NCBI GenBank assembly: GCA_017617995.1
Contig: JAFZVE010000060.1
Span: 1-64,000 of the forward strand
DNA length: 64,000 nt
Direction: 5' to 3'
Source of the DNA: Clostridiales bacterium
Lineage (GTDB): Bacteria > Bacillota > Clostridia > Saccharofermentanales > Saccharofermentanaceae
Under the pieces are notes generated by a model. It was given only the letters and a program-made list of their open reading frames with translations. It did not search any database and was not told where the DNA came from. The position numbers were made by a program, and so were the translations under genes. Below, one piece after another: positions 44,878-54,544 of the stretch; the stretch's first letter is position 1, and every line of letters begins with the position of its first letter.

Positions 44878-45155
44878 ATAAAAAACGCCTCAATATCCGA
44901 CTTCCGGACATTGAGACGGCTATTTACCGCGGTACCACTCAATTTGCGAAATACTTCTCGCCACTTAATAGGTTCTATCAAACCCTTTGCCTTAACGCGG
45001 CTCCTACGGGTACAGTCTACTCAAGTTTGCACTTATTCGGTGTACCGGCTCGGAAGCGATAGTCATCTGGATCATCCCGGATACCGGCTTTCAGCAGGGT
45101 GCCGGCTCTCTGTGAGGCGAAATGGTCACGACTTTCTTCGTCATTGCCTTTATTC
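44878..45155 (-). promoter_or_regulatory. T-box riboswitch, isoleucine specifier
   Basis: On the minus strand: Stem I with GACGAAGAAAG, the AGAGAGCC-to-GCTGAAAGCC apical part, specifier loop GATGACT-ATC-G (ATC at 45058-45060), T-box GAGTGGTACCGCGG (44927-44940), and terminator GTCTCAATGTCCGG / GATATTGAGGC with six T (to 44879). The asnS T-box has GGTGAAT-AAC-A at the same position, which sets the register and gives ATC, isoleucine. Uncharged tRNA-Ile should permit read-through into the acyl-CoA synthetase fusion. Confidence 0.85.
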
Positions 45156-45161
45156 GAAGTC

Positions 45162-45190
45162 ATGTTAATCCCGGCATTTCGATTTGTCAA
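45162..45190 (-). promoter_or_regulatory. Sigma-A promoter of the T-box transcript
   Basis: TTGACA (45190-45185) and TAACAT (45167-45162), 17-bp spacing, just upstream of the T-box Stem I. Confidence 0.8.
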
Positions 45191-45311
45191 CACTTTTTTT
45201 CACAATTGTTCCGCAAATGAGGGGTATTCACGAATATAGATTAGGGTGTATAATCTAGCGTAGGGTGAAAAGGTGTGCAGTTAGAATCCTGTACAAAACA
45301 TGGAGGAAATG

Positions 45312-45821
45312 ATGAGGGTTAGTAATTCTACAAGAAGAATCACTGCGGTAGCACTTCTGCTGGCGATCGTACTGTCTTTCAGCGGTTGCAGCAAGTTGCC
45401 CTTCTTTAATTCAGATAGCAAGACTAAGGAAGAATATCAGGTCGAGGCGACCGAGCTCGCTCTTTCGGTTCTCCAGAAGATGCTGGCCGGATCGTACGAC
45501 GATGTTAAGCCATATGTGGATTCACAGGACCGTGACCGTGTCAAGGAAGTAATTACTGCGATGGCAGATGGCCTCTTTAAGGACGCCAGTATCGCGGTCG
45601 AATCTGTCTTTACTGAGGATGCGACCTATGATACTCAGGTCCAGTTCCGTATCACAATTGCTTTCGCTAAGCACACGACGTCCATTATGTGCGTCATGAA
45701 GCTCGCCCGCTACAGCGGCAGCTGGCGCATCTATAATGCCATACCGTTCTGCTCTGACCTGAGCAAACTGAATACTATGTATATTGATGGGAAAGCTGAT
45801 GATGCAAAGAATCTTAGGTAA
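45312..45821 (+). CDS. Small lipoprotein, unknown function
   Basis: 169 residues. Lipobox LSFSGC, then a domain of about 130 residues with a helical start (EATELALSVLQKMLAGSYDD) and a beta-rich end containing GSWRIYNA, the pattern of DUF4878- or NTF2-like lipoproteins. GGAGG precedes the start; a TATAAT sits at 45249. Its last 20 bases overlap the alpha-galactosidase gene in another frame. Confidence 0.7.
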   Translation: MRVSNSTRRITAVALLLAIVLSFSGCSKLPFFNSDSKTKEEYQVEATELALSVLQKMLAGSYDDVKPYVDSQDRDRVKEVITAMADGLFKDASIAVESVFTEDATYDTQVQFRITIAFAKHTTSIMCVMKLARYSGSWRIYNAIPFCSDLSKLNTMYIDGKADDAKNLR

Positions 45822-48147
45822 CATCTCGGTAAACGGACGGGGCGATCAGTTCCGTATCGACACCAGGAATACTTCATATGTGATGGAAATCAAGGATGGC
45901 CTATACTTAGGCCATTTCTATTATGGCGCGCGTCTCCCCGAGGACGACATGTCCTATAAGGAAGTTTTCGCCCCCTCGATGTCTCCCGTGAAGAATAAGC
46001 GCGAGCTGGTCATCTTCATGGACGGCTACCGCTTCGAGTATCCGGGCTGGGGCACCGGCGATTCCCGTGAGACCGCCATCTGCGCGGAGGATGCTCTCGG
46101 GACGACCCGCACGAATCTTCTTTACCAGACCTATCGTATCTCTTCGGGAAAAGCACTTCTCCCGGGGCTGCCTTCTACTTTTGCAGTGTATCCGGGTTTC
46201 GGAGGCGATGCTTCCACGGCGGGCAGTGATGCGGAAGAAAGCGAAGTAAAGACGCTGGAAATCGACCTTAAAGATTCCGACACAGGTCTTCTGGTCACAC
46301 TGAGATACAGTGCTTTTGAAGAGTGCGACGTTATCGCCCGTTCCGTAGTCGTAAAAAACGAAGGGAAAGAAAAACTGAAGCTTCACCGTGTTCTTTCCGC
46401 CGTTCTCGATATGCCCGGACGAGACCTCTCGGGCAGGCCGTTCGAACTTATGACCTTCCAGGGCACATGGGCCAGAGAATTCACTCGGGACGTCCGTGCG
46501 ATCGGATACGGCACGACAGCCGTCTGCTCGATCTACGGAAAATCCGGTAACCGTATGCAGAACTACCTCGGCGTCGTATCGCCGGGTATCACGCAGGATA
46601 GCGGAGAAGTGTACGCGATGCAGCTCCTCTACTCCGGAAACTTCCGCTCGATGGTCGAGAAGGCGCCGAACGAGGACATCCGCTGCTCCATCGGTATTCA
46701 TCCGGAAGGATTCACCTGGGAACTTGCACCTGGCGAAGTATTCTATTCGCCGGAAGCGATCATGACCTACTCGGATCAGGGTCTCGGGCGTATGAGCCGG
46801 AACCTCCACGATCTGTATCGCGGACACCTGATCCGCGGAAAATATAGAAGTATGAAACGTCCGATCCTCATCAACAACTGGGAGGCGACGTACTTCAATT
46901 TCGACACCGAGAAGCTCCTCTCAATCGCGAAGCAGGCGAAGGAATGCGGCATCGAGATGCTCGTCATGGACGACGGCTGGTTCGGTAAGAGAAATGACGA
47001 TACCACGAGCCTCGGCGACTGGACCGTAAACGAAGAAAAGCTCCCCGGAGGGCTCGAGAGATTAGGGTCGGAACTTCGTGCCATGGGCATGAAGTTCGGT
47101 ATCTGGGTCGAGCCGGAGATGGTCTCTCCGGATTCGGATCTTTTCCGTACGCACCCGGACTGGGCGATCGCGATCCCCGGAAGAGAGCCGGCGCTTTCGC
47201 GCCAGCAGCTCGTACTGGATGTTTCCCGCGAAGACGTGCGTGACTATCTCGTGGATGTGCTTACGAAGATCCTTCGCAGCACCGATATTGCCTATATGAA
47301 ATGGGACATGAACCGTCATTTCTCAGATCTTTACACGGCGGGACTTCCGGCCGAAAAACAGGGAGAACTGCAGCACCGCTTTACGCTGGGTGTTTACGAT
47401 CTGCAGGAGCGGCTTCTTACGGCTTTCCCGGATCTTCTTCTTGAGAACTGCAGTAGCGGTGGCGCGAGATTCGATCCCGGCATGCTCTACTACAGCCCGC
47501 AGATCTGGACTTCTGATGACACGGACGCCTACGAACGTATCCGTATCCAGGAGGGAGCCGCGACGCTCTATCCGCTCTCGGCGCTGGGCGCGCATGTCTC
47601 GATCTGCCCGAACCATGTGACGGGAAGAACCGTGCCCTTTATGACGAGAGGACATGTGGCGCTGGCCGGCACCTTCGGCTACGAGCTCGACATCACGTCG
47701 ATCCCTGAGGAAGAACACCGCATGATCACCCGTCAGGTAGAGCTTTTCCATCAGTATAACGACCTCGTCCGTGAGGGCGATTACTACCGTATGGCCTCCT
47801 TCCGCGACAACGGGTTCTATGACTGCTACGGCGTCGTTTCAAAGGACAAGTCCGAGATGCTTCTGACGTTTATCCATGTCATGAATCAGCCGTGTATGCC
47901 GAACCGCCTCCTCCATATCCGAGGCCTCGACCCGGAGAAGAAGTACGAGGTGAAGGTCGTGAGCGATTCCACCGAGCCATTTGCCGATGCAAAAGGTGAC
48001 TCTGCGAGCAGAGGGAATGCGAATGAACCGGCTCCGGTCTGCATCGCGCACGGCGCGACGCTCGAGAAATCGGGACTTCTAATCTCTTGCCGTTACGGTG
48101 ATTTTCAGTCGGTACTTTATCACATCACGGAAGTGAAAGATTCATGA
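45799..48147 (+). CDS. GH36 alpha-galactosidase
   Basis: 782 residues, no signal peptide. GH36 landmarks: NNWEATYFNF, VMDDGWFGKRNDD, GIWVEPEMVSPDSDL, nucleophile Asp in YMKWDMNRH, acid/base Asp in TSDDTDAYERI, and NCSSGGARFD. It releases galactose from raffinose-type sugars or galactomannan fragments in the cytoplasm. The N-terminal beta domain starts close to the chosen ATG; an ATG at 45784 is also in frame. The start lies inside the end of the lipoprotein gene, and its stop overlaps comB (ATGA), so three genes are coupled. Confidence 0.93.
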   Translation: MMQRILGNISVNGRGDQFRIDTRNTSYVMEIKDGLYLGHFYYGARLPEDDMSYKEVFAPSMSPVKNKRELVIFMDGYRFEYPGWGTGDSRETAICAEDALGTTRTNLLYQTYRISSGKALLPGLPSTFAVYPGFGGDASTAGSDAEESEVKTLEIDLKDSDTGLLVTLRYSAFEECDVIARSVVVKNEGKEKLKLHRVLSAVLDMPGRDLSGRPFELMTFQGTWAREFTRDVRAIGYGTTAVCSIYGKSGNRMQNYLGVVSPGITQDSGEVYAMQLLYSGNFRSMVEKAPNEDIRCSIGIHPEGFTWELAPGEVFYSPEAIMTYSDQGLGRMSRNLHDLYRGHLIRGKYRSMKRPILINNWEATYFNFDTEKLLSIAKQAKECGIEMLVMDDGWFGKRNDDTTSLGDWTVNEEKLPGGLERLGSELRAMGMKFGIWVEPEMVSPDSDLFRTHPDWAIAIPGREPALSRQQLVLDVSREDVRDYLVDVLTKILRSTDIAYMKWDMNRHFSDLYTAGLPAEKQGELQHRFTLGVYDLQERLLTAFPDLLLENCSSGGARFDPGMLYYSPQIWTSDDTDAYERIRIQEGAATLYPLSALGAHVSICPNHVTGRTVPFMTRGHVALAGTFGYELDITSIPEEEHRMITRQVELFHQYNDLVREGDYYRMASFRDNGFYDCYGVVSKDKSEMLLTFIHVMNQPCMPNRLLHIRGLDPEKKYEVKVVSDSTEPFADAKGDSASRGNANEPAPVCIAHGATLEKSGLLISCRYGDFQSVLYHITEVKDS

Positions 48148-48956
48148 CGCTAGTTTTTCCAGATACAGAACCGATGCGGGAAACTGCAGCGGAAGCAGCA
48201 GCCGGAGATCCGGTGGACTGTCGTATCCTGCATCTCCTCGAAGGAGCAAAGGAAGCCACGGGCATCGCGGTCATCATCGACGTGTTCCGGGCCTTTTCCG
48301 TAGAATGCTATCTTTATGAGATGGGTGCGACACTCGTGCGTCCGGTGGGAACGATCGAGGAAGCGAGGGCGCTTCACGAGATGATCCCGGGCTCGATCCT
48401 CGTCGGAGAACGGAAAGGGATCCGCTGTGAGGGATTCGACTTCGGAAATTCTCCTTCGCAAATCGTGGCCGGCGCCGAGAAGGTGAAGGGAAGAGTCGCG
48501 ATTCATACGACCAGCGCCGGCACGCAGGGCATCGTCAATGCCACCGGTGCAAGGGAGATCCTTACGGGCAGTCTAGTAAATGCGAAAGCTGTCGCCACCT
48601 ATATCCACAAGCGCCTGGCAGAAGCTTCTGCTTCGGCATTCACTTCAGAAAATCTAAGAGCCATCCCGGTCTCGCTTGTTGCGATGGGACTTTCGGCCGA
48701 GCGGCGCGCGGCCGAGGATGAACTCTGCGCCGAATACATCTGTGCCTATCTCGAGGGTAAAGAAATTCCGCCGTCTTATGAGGAAAGACGGCAGAATCTT
48801 AAGGACTTTGACGGGAAGCGTTTCTTCGATCCGGATCTCCAGGAGCATTTCCCGGAGGAAGACTATCACATGTGCATAAAGGAAAGTGCTTTTCCCTATG
48901 TATTACGGATCGGAAGAGACGATCTCGGTTACTTCTCGGAGAGGGTCTTCGTCTGA
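48144..48956 (+). CDS. ComB-like 2-phosphosulfolactate phosphatase
   Basis: 270 residues. ComB family motifs: IDVFRAFSVE, GERKG-x5-GFDFGNSP, and HTTSAGTQG. Characterised members dephosphorylate 2-phosphosulfolactate in coenzyme M synthesis; many Bacillota carry copies without the rest of that pathway, so the substrate here may differ. Its ATG overlaps the alpha-galactosidase stop, tying it to a sugar gene. It ends seven bases before the convergent HtrA gene. Confidence 0.85.
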   Translation: MTLVFPDTEPMRETAAEAAAGDPVDCRILHLLEGAKEATGIAVIIDVFRAFSVECYLYEMGATLVRPVGTIEEARALHEMIPGSILVGERKGIRCEGFDFGNSPSQIVAGAEKVKGRVAIHTTSAGTQGIVNATGAREILTGSLVNAKAVATYIHKRLAEASASAFTSENLRAIPVSLVAMGLSAERRAAEDELCAEYICAYLEGKEIPPSYEERRQNLKDFDGKRFFDPDLQEHFPEEDYHMCIKESAFPYVLRIGRDDLGYFSERVFV

Positions 48957-48962
48957 TTCTAC

Positions 48963-50573
48963 TTAGGAAGCCTCATCCGCTTCGACGTGTACAACGATCT
49001 CGATTTCATTGCCATCACGAAGTACCGTGAGGGTCAGCTGTCCACCGACGCCGACGCGGTTGATGTTTACCTTCAGCTCAGCCACATCCGTTACGACCAC
49101 GCCGTCTATCTTAATGATGACGTCTCCATCCTGGAGGCCTGCGCGCTCGGCAGGTGTATCCTCGATGACCGAGCTGATGCCGATGCCTTCGGAAGCATCG
49201 TATCCGCTGTCCGGATACACGGTTTCGGCGTAAACACCGATGTACGGCTTATCTGCATAACCCTTCTCGATGATGCTGTCGATCACGTTCCGGACACTGT
49301 CGATCGGGATCGCGAAACCGATGCTCTCGATCGTGGCTTCCTCGGACTGGCCGTTATTGGAGTACTTCGCGTTCGTAATACCGATGACTTCACCATACAT
49401 GTTGAAGAGGGCACCGCCCGAGTTACCGGCGTTGATGGCGCAATCTGTCTGGATGAAATTCATCGGCAGATTGTCGATCGTGATGGTGCGGTTCAGTGCA
49501 CTGACACAGCCCTTCGTCAGGGAGAAGGTCAGCTCGCCGAGAGGATTGCCGATCGCGACCACATCGTCACCGACGTTCAGATTGTCCGAACTTCCGAGGA
49601 TGACCGGGGTCAGGTTCTGCGCATCGATCTTCAGTACGGCGAGGTCATTATTGTCGTCGTAGCCGATGATCTCGGCATCGTACTTCGAGTTGTCGTACAG
49701 CGTGACCGTGACCTTATTGGCATCCTGGATGACATGGTAATTGGTCACGATATAGCCGTCAGAAGTTAGGATGAAACCGGATCCGGCTGCGGCACCCGTG
49801 GTCGGGTATCCGTAGTAGTTGTAGTTGATCTCGGTAGAGATGCCGACGGTCGAGTTCACGTTCGCGGCATAGATCTCGGCAGCGGTATGAAGCTCGCTGG
49901 TATCGACCGAGTTCGTGTTGATCACGGCGTAATCGCGGCTCCCTTCGTTGACCGTGGTGGACTTGTTGCTCCCGGAACTTCCGCTATTCTTCTGTGCGGT
50001 CTTCTTCGCGGCGGCCACGGCCTCGGAACGAACGCCCTCTGCCCAGTGCATGCCGTAGGCGACCATGCCGCAGGTGGCAAGTCCGGCGCCGAGGATACAG
50101 AAGGCGACCGCCACGGCGACGATACGCTTGCTGCTTCCGGCATTACTCTTTTCTTTCTTCACTTTCTTCGCTTTGGTTTGCGCGGCTTTAGTCTGCACGG
50201 CAGGAGCTGTGGCTGTGACCGGTGCGGGCTGAGATGCCATGGCCTCCGGAGTCAGAAGCGGTCTGTATGTGGGCATCTGCTGCTGCATCGGGTTTGTCTG
50301 CTGAGTAGAAACCTGTGGGGCGAGCACCGGCTGAGCCGCTGCTGTATTCTGCGGAGCGAGGACCGGCTTCGGTGCAACTGTGGACTGAACAGGCTGGGCC
50401 TGCTGAGCCGGCTGGACATTTCGCACCTGCATATATACCGGCGGTCTGGTGACCGTAGAAGGAGAGAGGATCGGCGGCTGCATCGCCTGCCCGGCCGTAC
50501 GGAACTCCTGTGTTACCGGAGTACTTGTTGTGCTGCTATTTACACGATTCATGTTTTCATTTTCCATAGACAT
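48963..50573 (-). CDS. HtrA/DegP-type serine protease
   Basis: 536 residues. A long Pro/Gln/Thr-rich cytoplasmic N-terminus (about 1-140), one membrane helix (about 150-175), then the outside protease with His in TNYHVIQ, Asp in NNDLAVLKI, Ser in NAGNSGGAL, and one PDZ domain (about 425-530). It degrades or refolds damaged exported proteins. AAAGGAG precedes the chosen start. It lies downstream of carB, separated by a strong hairpin. Confidence 0.93.
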   Translation of the reverse strand: MSMENENMNRVNSSTTSTPVTQEFRTAGQAMQPPILSPSTVTRPPVYMQVRNVQPAQQAQPVQSTVAPKPVLAPQNTAAAQPVLAPQVSTQQTNPMQQQMPTYRPLLTPEAMASQPAPVTATAPAVQTKAAQTKAKKVKKEKSNAGSSKRIVAVAVAFCILGAGLATCGMVAYGMHWAEGVRSEAVAAAKKTAQKNSGSSGSNKSTTVNEGSRDYAVINTNSVDTSELHTAAEIYAANVNSTVGISTEINYNYYGYPTTGAAAGSGFILTSDGYIVTNYHVIQDANKVTVTLYDNSKYDAEIIGYDDNNDLAVLKIDAQNLTPVILGSSDNLNVGDDVVAIGNPLGELTFSLTKGCVSALNRTITIDNLPMNFIQTDCAINAGNSGGALFNMYGEVIGITNAKYSNNGQSEEATIESIGFAIPIDSVRNVIDSIIEKGYADKPYIGVYAETVYPDSGYDASEGIGISSVIEDTPAERAGLQDGDVIIKIDGVVVTDVAELKVNINRVGVGGQLTLTVLRDGNEIEIVVHVEADEAS

Positions 50574-50697
50574 AGTCTCGTCTCCTTTCTGACAAGATAG
50601 ATCTTCATCTACCATGAGTATACTCTAGCTCGTCAAGTTAAAAATTACTTAAAAGTTATTTTTGGACTGCTCTATTTCGCGAAATAGCAATAAATGC

Positions 50698-50758
50698 GAA
50701 AACCGCTGCACTTGTCACTCGGAGGTATCCGGGTGACGCATACAGCGGCTTTCTTGTT
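50698..50758 (-). terminator. carB terminator
   Basis: AGCCGCTG and CAGCGGTT arms with an inner GTCACCCGG / CCGAGTGAC stem, followed by TTTT on the minus strand. Confidence 0.75.
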
Positions 50759-50829
50759 TCATCTCTTGATTTTAGTGCTTCTTAAGAAGTATTACCTCTC
50801 GAAATGCACTGCCCTCCTGCCCTTCCGGA

Positions 50830-53800
50830 TCAGATGATGTCTTTGTGGTGATCCTGCAGGCTCTTGACCGGGAAGTTCGGGTTCGCCTTATAGGCCTTGA
50901 TGCCCTCGGCGCTAGCCTTCGCAGCCGCCATGGTCGTGATGTACGGCACTCTGTGGCGGATCGCTTCCTTACGGATGTAGCTGTCGTTATGGATCGATGT
51001 CTTTCCGGCCGGTGTGTTGATGATCAGCTGGATCTCACCGTTGGTGATCTTATCCGTGATGTTCGGACGGCCCTCGTAGAGCTTATTGACACGCTCGGCA
51101 GCGATACCGGCATCCGTGATCATCTCGTAGGACTTACCTGTAGCGAGGATGTGGAATCCGATCTCGTCGAATGCCTTCGCGATTTCGACGAGTTCATCCT
51201 TATCGCGATCACATACAGAGAGAAGAACGTTACCCTCGGAAGGCAGCTTCGTCTGGGTTGCTTCCTGCGCCTTGAAGTAAGCTTCGCCGAAGGACTCGGA
51301 AATACCGAGGACCTCACCGGTGGATCGCATCTCCGGTCCGAGAACCGGGTCCACTTCCTGGAACATATTGAACGGGAAGACGGCTTCCTTTACGCCGTAG
51401 TGCTTGATGATTCTATCCTTGAGCTCCGGTACCGGGGACGGCTTGCCGGTGATCTCGGATGTCATGATCTCGGTTGCGACCTTGACCATGTTGATCGCGC
51501 AGACCTTCGAAACGAGCGGTACGGTACGGGAAGCACGCGGGTTCGCCTCGAGAACGTATACGATGTCATCCTCGATCGCGTACTGCATGTTCATCAGACC
51601 ACGGACGTTCATCTCGATCGCGATCTTTCTGGTGTAGTCCTTGATCGTCGCGATCTGCTTCTCGGTGAGGTTCTTCGAAGGCAGGATGCAGGCAGAGTCA
51701 CCGGAGTGAACACCAGCCAGCTCGATGTGCTCCATGACTGCCGGAACGAAGCAGTGCTCGCCATCGGAGATCGCGTCTGCCTCACACTCTGTCGCGTGAT
51801 GCAGGAAACGGTCGATGAGGATCGGACGGTCAGGTGTTACGCCAACGGCGGCGTTCATGTAGACACGCATCATCTCGTCGTCATGTACGACTTCCATGCC
51901 GCGTCCGCCGAGAACGTAGGACGGACGAACCATGACCGGGTATCCGATCTTGTTTGCGATCGTAAGAGCATCGTCTACGGTAACGGCCATACCGGCTTCC
52001 GGCATCGGGATGCCGAGGCGGTCCATCATGGCACGGAAGTGATCTCTGTCCTCTGCGAGGTCGATCGTCTCCGGTGTGGTACCGAGGATGTTGACGCCGT
52101 TCTTCTTGAGGTCCGCAGCGAGGTTTAGAGGTGTCTGACCGCCGAACTGGGCGATAACGCCGAGCGGTTTCTCCTTATCGTGGATCGCCAGAACATCTTC
52201 GAGTGTCAGCGGCTCGAAGTAGAGCTTATCGGATGTGTCGTAGACGGTGGAAACCGTCTCCGGGTTGCAGTTTACGATGATGGACTCAAATCCCATCTTC
52301 TTCAGAGCGAGAGCCGCATGTACGCAGCAGTAGTCAAATTCGATGCCCTGGCCGATACGGTTCGGGCCGCCGCCTAAGATCATGATCTTCTTTCTGTCGG
52401 AAGACGGGCTCTTATCCTCGGAGAGGTGATAGGTGGAGTAGTAGTAAGCCGCATCCTGTGTGCCGCTTACGTGTACGCCTTCCCAGGCCTCGCGGATGTT
52501 GTAGGAATAACGTGCGTTTCTGATATCCTCTTCCGGAACCTCGAGGAGTTTGCTGAGGTATCTGTCGGAGAAACCGTCGAGCTTGGCCTGACGGAGTGTA
52601 TCCTCGGCCGGAACCGCGCCCTTGATCTTGATGAGCTCTTCTTCTTCCTGAACGAGCTCGAGCATCTGCTCTAAGAACCAGTGCTTGATCTTCGTGAGCT
52701 GATAGAGCTCTTCTACGGTCGCGCCCTTACGGAGTGCTTCGTAGAGGATGAACTGTCTGTCGGATGTCGGGTAAGCGAGCATGTGCATCAGTTCTTCCTT
52801 GGAAAGGTCGTGGTAGTTCTTCGCAAAGCCCAGACCATAGCGTCCGGTCTCGAGGCTGCGGATCGCCTTCTGGAAAGCTTCCTTGTAGGTCTTACCGATA
52901 CTCATGACCTCACCTACGGCACGCATCTGAGTGCCGAGCTTATCGGATGCACCCTTGAACTTCTCGAAAGCCCAGCGTGCGAACTTGATTACGACGTAGT
53001 CTCCATCCGGTACATACTTGTCGAGTGTGCCGTACTTGCCGCACGGGATCTCATCGAGTGTCAGACCGCAGGCGAGCATCGCGGAAACGAGAGCGATCGG
53101 GAAACCCGTGGCCTTCGAAGCGAGAGCGGAGGAACGGGAAGTTCTCGGGTTGATCTCGATAACGACGATACGACCGGAAACCGGATCGTGTGCGAACTGG
53201 CAGTTACATCCGCCGATAACCTCGATCGCGCGGACGATCTTGTAGGAATAATCCTGAAGGACCTTCTGGACATCCTCGGAGATGGTGAGCATCGGCGCGG
53301 AGCAGAAGGAGTCACCGGTATGAACACCGATCGGGTCGATGTTCTCGATGAAGCAGACGGTAATGACGTTGTTCTTCGCGTCACGGACAACTTCGAGCTC
53401 GAGCTCTTCCCAGCCGGCGATGCACTCTTCAACGAGGACCTGACCTACGAGAGAAGCCTGCAGACCACGCTCGCAGACGATCTTCAGTTCGTCCACATTA
53501 TAAACAAGGCCGCCGCCGGCACCGCCCATCGTATAGGCAGGTCGGAGAACGACCGGGTACTTTAGTTCTTCTGCAATCTTTACCGCTTCGTCTACGGAAT
53601 AGGCTACGCGGGATCTCGGCATCTCGATACCGAGGTTCGTCATGGTGTTCTTGAACTCGATTCTGTCCTCACCACGCTCGATGGCATCGACCTGTACGCC
53701 GATGACCTTTACGCCGTATTTATCGAGGACACCTGCCTGGGAAAGTTCGGAACACAGGTTCAGTCCCGACTGTCCGCCGAGGTTCGGGAGGAGTGCATCC

Positions 53801-54048
53801 GGACGCTCCTTCTCGATGATCTGTGTAAGTCTGGCCAGATTCAACGGCTCGATGTAGGTGATGTCCGCTACATCCGGGTCGGTCATGATCGTGGCCGGGT
53901 TGCTGTTTACCAGTACGATCTCGTAACCGAGCTTCTTCAGCGCCTTACAGGCCTGGGTACCGGAATAGTCAAACTCACACGCCTGGCCGATGATGATCGG
54001 GCCGGAACCGATAATAAGAATCTTGTTGATATCATCCCTCTTTGGCAT
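50830..54048 (-). CDS. carB: Carbamoyl-phosphate synthase large subunit
   Basis: 1072 residues, normal length. Two ATP-grasp halves, each opening with a dinucleotide-like loop (ILIIGSGPIIIGQACEFDYS and IMILGGGPNRIGQGIEFDY), followed by metal/ATP motifs (EINPRTSRSSALASKATG; EANPRASRTVPLVSK), and a C-terminal MGS-like allosteric domain (LLSVCDRDKDEL onward). It makes carbamoyl phosphate for pyrimidine and arginine synthesis. GAGGAAG before the ATG at 54048 fixes the start; the open frame runs 150 codons further upstream but that part overlaps the mgtE promoter. No carA is adjacent. Confidence 0.96.
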   Translation of the reverse strand: MPKRDDINKILIIGSGPIIIGQACEFDYSGTQACKALKKLGYEIVLVNSNPATIMTDPDVADITYIEPLNLARLTQIIEKERPDALLPNLGGQSGLNLCSELSQAGVLDKYGVKVIGVQVDAIERGEDRIEFKNTMTNLGIEMPRSRVAYSVDEAVKIAEELKYPVVLRPAYTMGGAGGGLVYNVDELKIVCERGLQASLVGQVLVEECIAGWEELELEVVRDAKNNVITVCFIENIDPIGVHTGDSFCSAPMLTISEDVQKVLQDYSYKIVRAIEVIGGCNCQFAHDPVSGRIVVIEINPRTSRSSALASKATGFPIALVSAMLACGLTLDEIPCGKYGTLDKYVPDGDYVVIKFARWAFEKFKGASDKLGTQMRAVGEVMSIGKTYKEAFQKAIRSLETGRYGLGFAKNYHDLSKEELMHMLAYPTSDRQFILYEALRKGATVEELYQLTKIKHWFLEQMLELVQEEEELIKIKGAVPAEDTLRQAKLDGFSDRYLSKLLEVPEEDIRNARYSYNIREAWEGVHVSGTQDAAYYYSTYHLSEDKSPSSDRKKIMILGGGPNRIGQGIEFDYCCVHAALALKKMGFESIIVNCNPETVSTVYDTSDKLYFEPLTLEDVLAIHDKEKPLGVIAQFGGQTPLNLAADLKKNGVNILGTTPETIDLAEDRDHFRAMMDRLGIPMPEAGMAVTVDDALTIANKIGYPVMVRPSYVLGGRGMEVVHDDEMMRVYMNAAVGVTPDRPILIDRFLHHATECEADAISDGEHCFVPAVMEHIELAGVHSGDSACILPSKNLTEKQIATIKDYTRKIAIEMNVRGLMNMQYAIEDDIVYVLEANPRASRTVPLVSKVCAINMVKVATEIMTSEITGKPSPVPELKDRIIKHYGVKEAVFPFNMFQEVDPVLGPEMRSTGEVLGISESFGEAYFKAQEATQTKLPSEGNVLLSVCDRDKDELVEIAKAFDEIGFHILATGKSYEMITDAGIAAERVNKLYEGRPNITDKITNGEIQLIINTPAGKTSIHNDSYIRKEAIRHRVPYITTMAAAKASAEGIKAYKANPNFPVKSLQDHHKDII

Positions 54049-54238
54049 GGTTTCTTCCTCGCTTATCATTATATTTTTATACATATACCCATATAGGGGC
54101 ATTTTAACTGGGAATATAATAACAGAAAACCACCGATTGCGAAACCCAAATATCACTTCAGAAACGAAGTGCTTTTTAGAGGAAATCACAGTATTTGAAA
54201 ATCGATGAAAAAAGGTTGGGAAATGAGGAAAAACCTCG
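54049..54238. other. Divergent intergenic region, carB side
   Basis: On the minus strand carries a small CACTTC/GAAGTG hairpin and A/T-rich sequence, presumably the carB leader. No defined attenuator or riboswitch seen. Confidence 0.3.
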
Positions 54239-54267
54239 TTGACTTTTGCCCCTTGGGCGTTCATAAT
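54239..54267 (+). promoter_or_regulatory. Sigma-A promoter of mgtE
   Basis: TTGACT and CATAAT with 17-bp spacing. Gives a leader of about 270 bases before mgtE. Confidence 0.7.
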
Positions 54268-54305
54268 TTTCAGTAGGTATCCCCAAAAACAAGGAGGTGA
54301 CGAAG

Positions 54306-54410
54306 ATGGATAGTTGTGATGGCAGTTATCGAAGGCGTAGCGGTTCTGCGAAAAGCGATTCAGATGAGAATCACATACGAACAGATCTTCGTCACGGAAG
54401 AGAGGAATAA
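54306..54410 (+). CDS. 34-residue leader peptide of mgtE
   Basis: ATG nine bases after a perfect AAGGAGGTGA. The peptide begins MDSCDGSYRRRSGSAK and continues with an acidic SDSDE stretch and a charged end. It lies alone between the promoter and mgtE; a TGGCC/GGCCA hairpin follows its stop. Such layouts often control the downstream gene through translation of the leader, as with magnesium-responsive leader peptides of enterobacterial transporters (inference only). Confidence 0.5.
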   Translation: MDSCDGSYRRRSGSAKSDSDENHIRTDLRHGREE

Positions 54411-54544
54411 CCTCCCATATGGCCTGATCGGGCCACTTCCGAAGAGAAACCTTCGATTCTGATCTAAATTGTTTTTCACGTAACGCTTCACTTTTTGCCG
54501 GCACAGCCTGTGTCTGAAATTAAGCAAAAGGAGGCGGTTTTCAC

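Noticed and set aside
50845..52128. 427-codon open frame opposite carB
   Set aside because: Antisense shadow of a universally conserved gene; no ribosome site and no recognisable protein motif.
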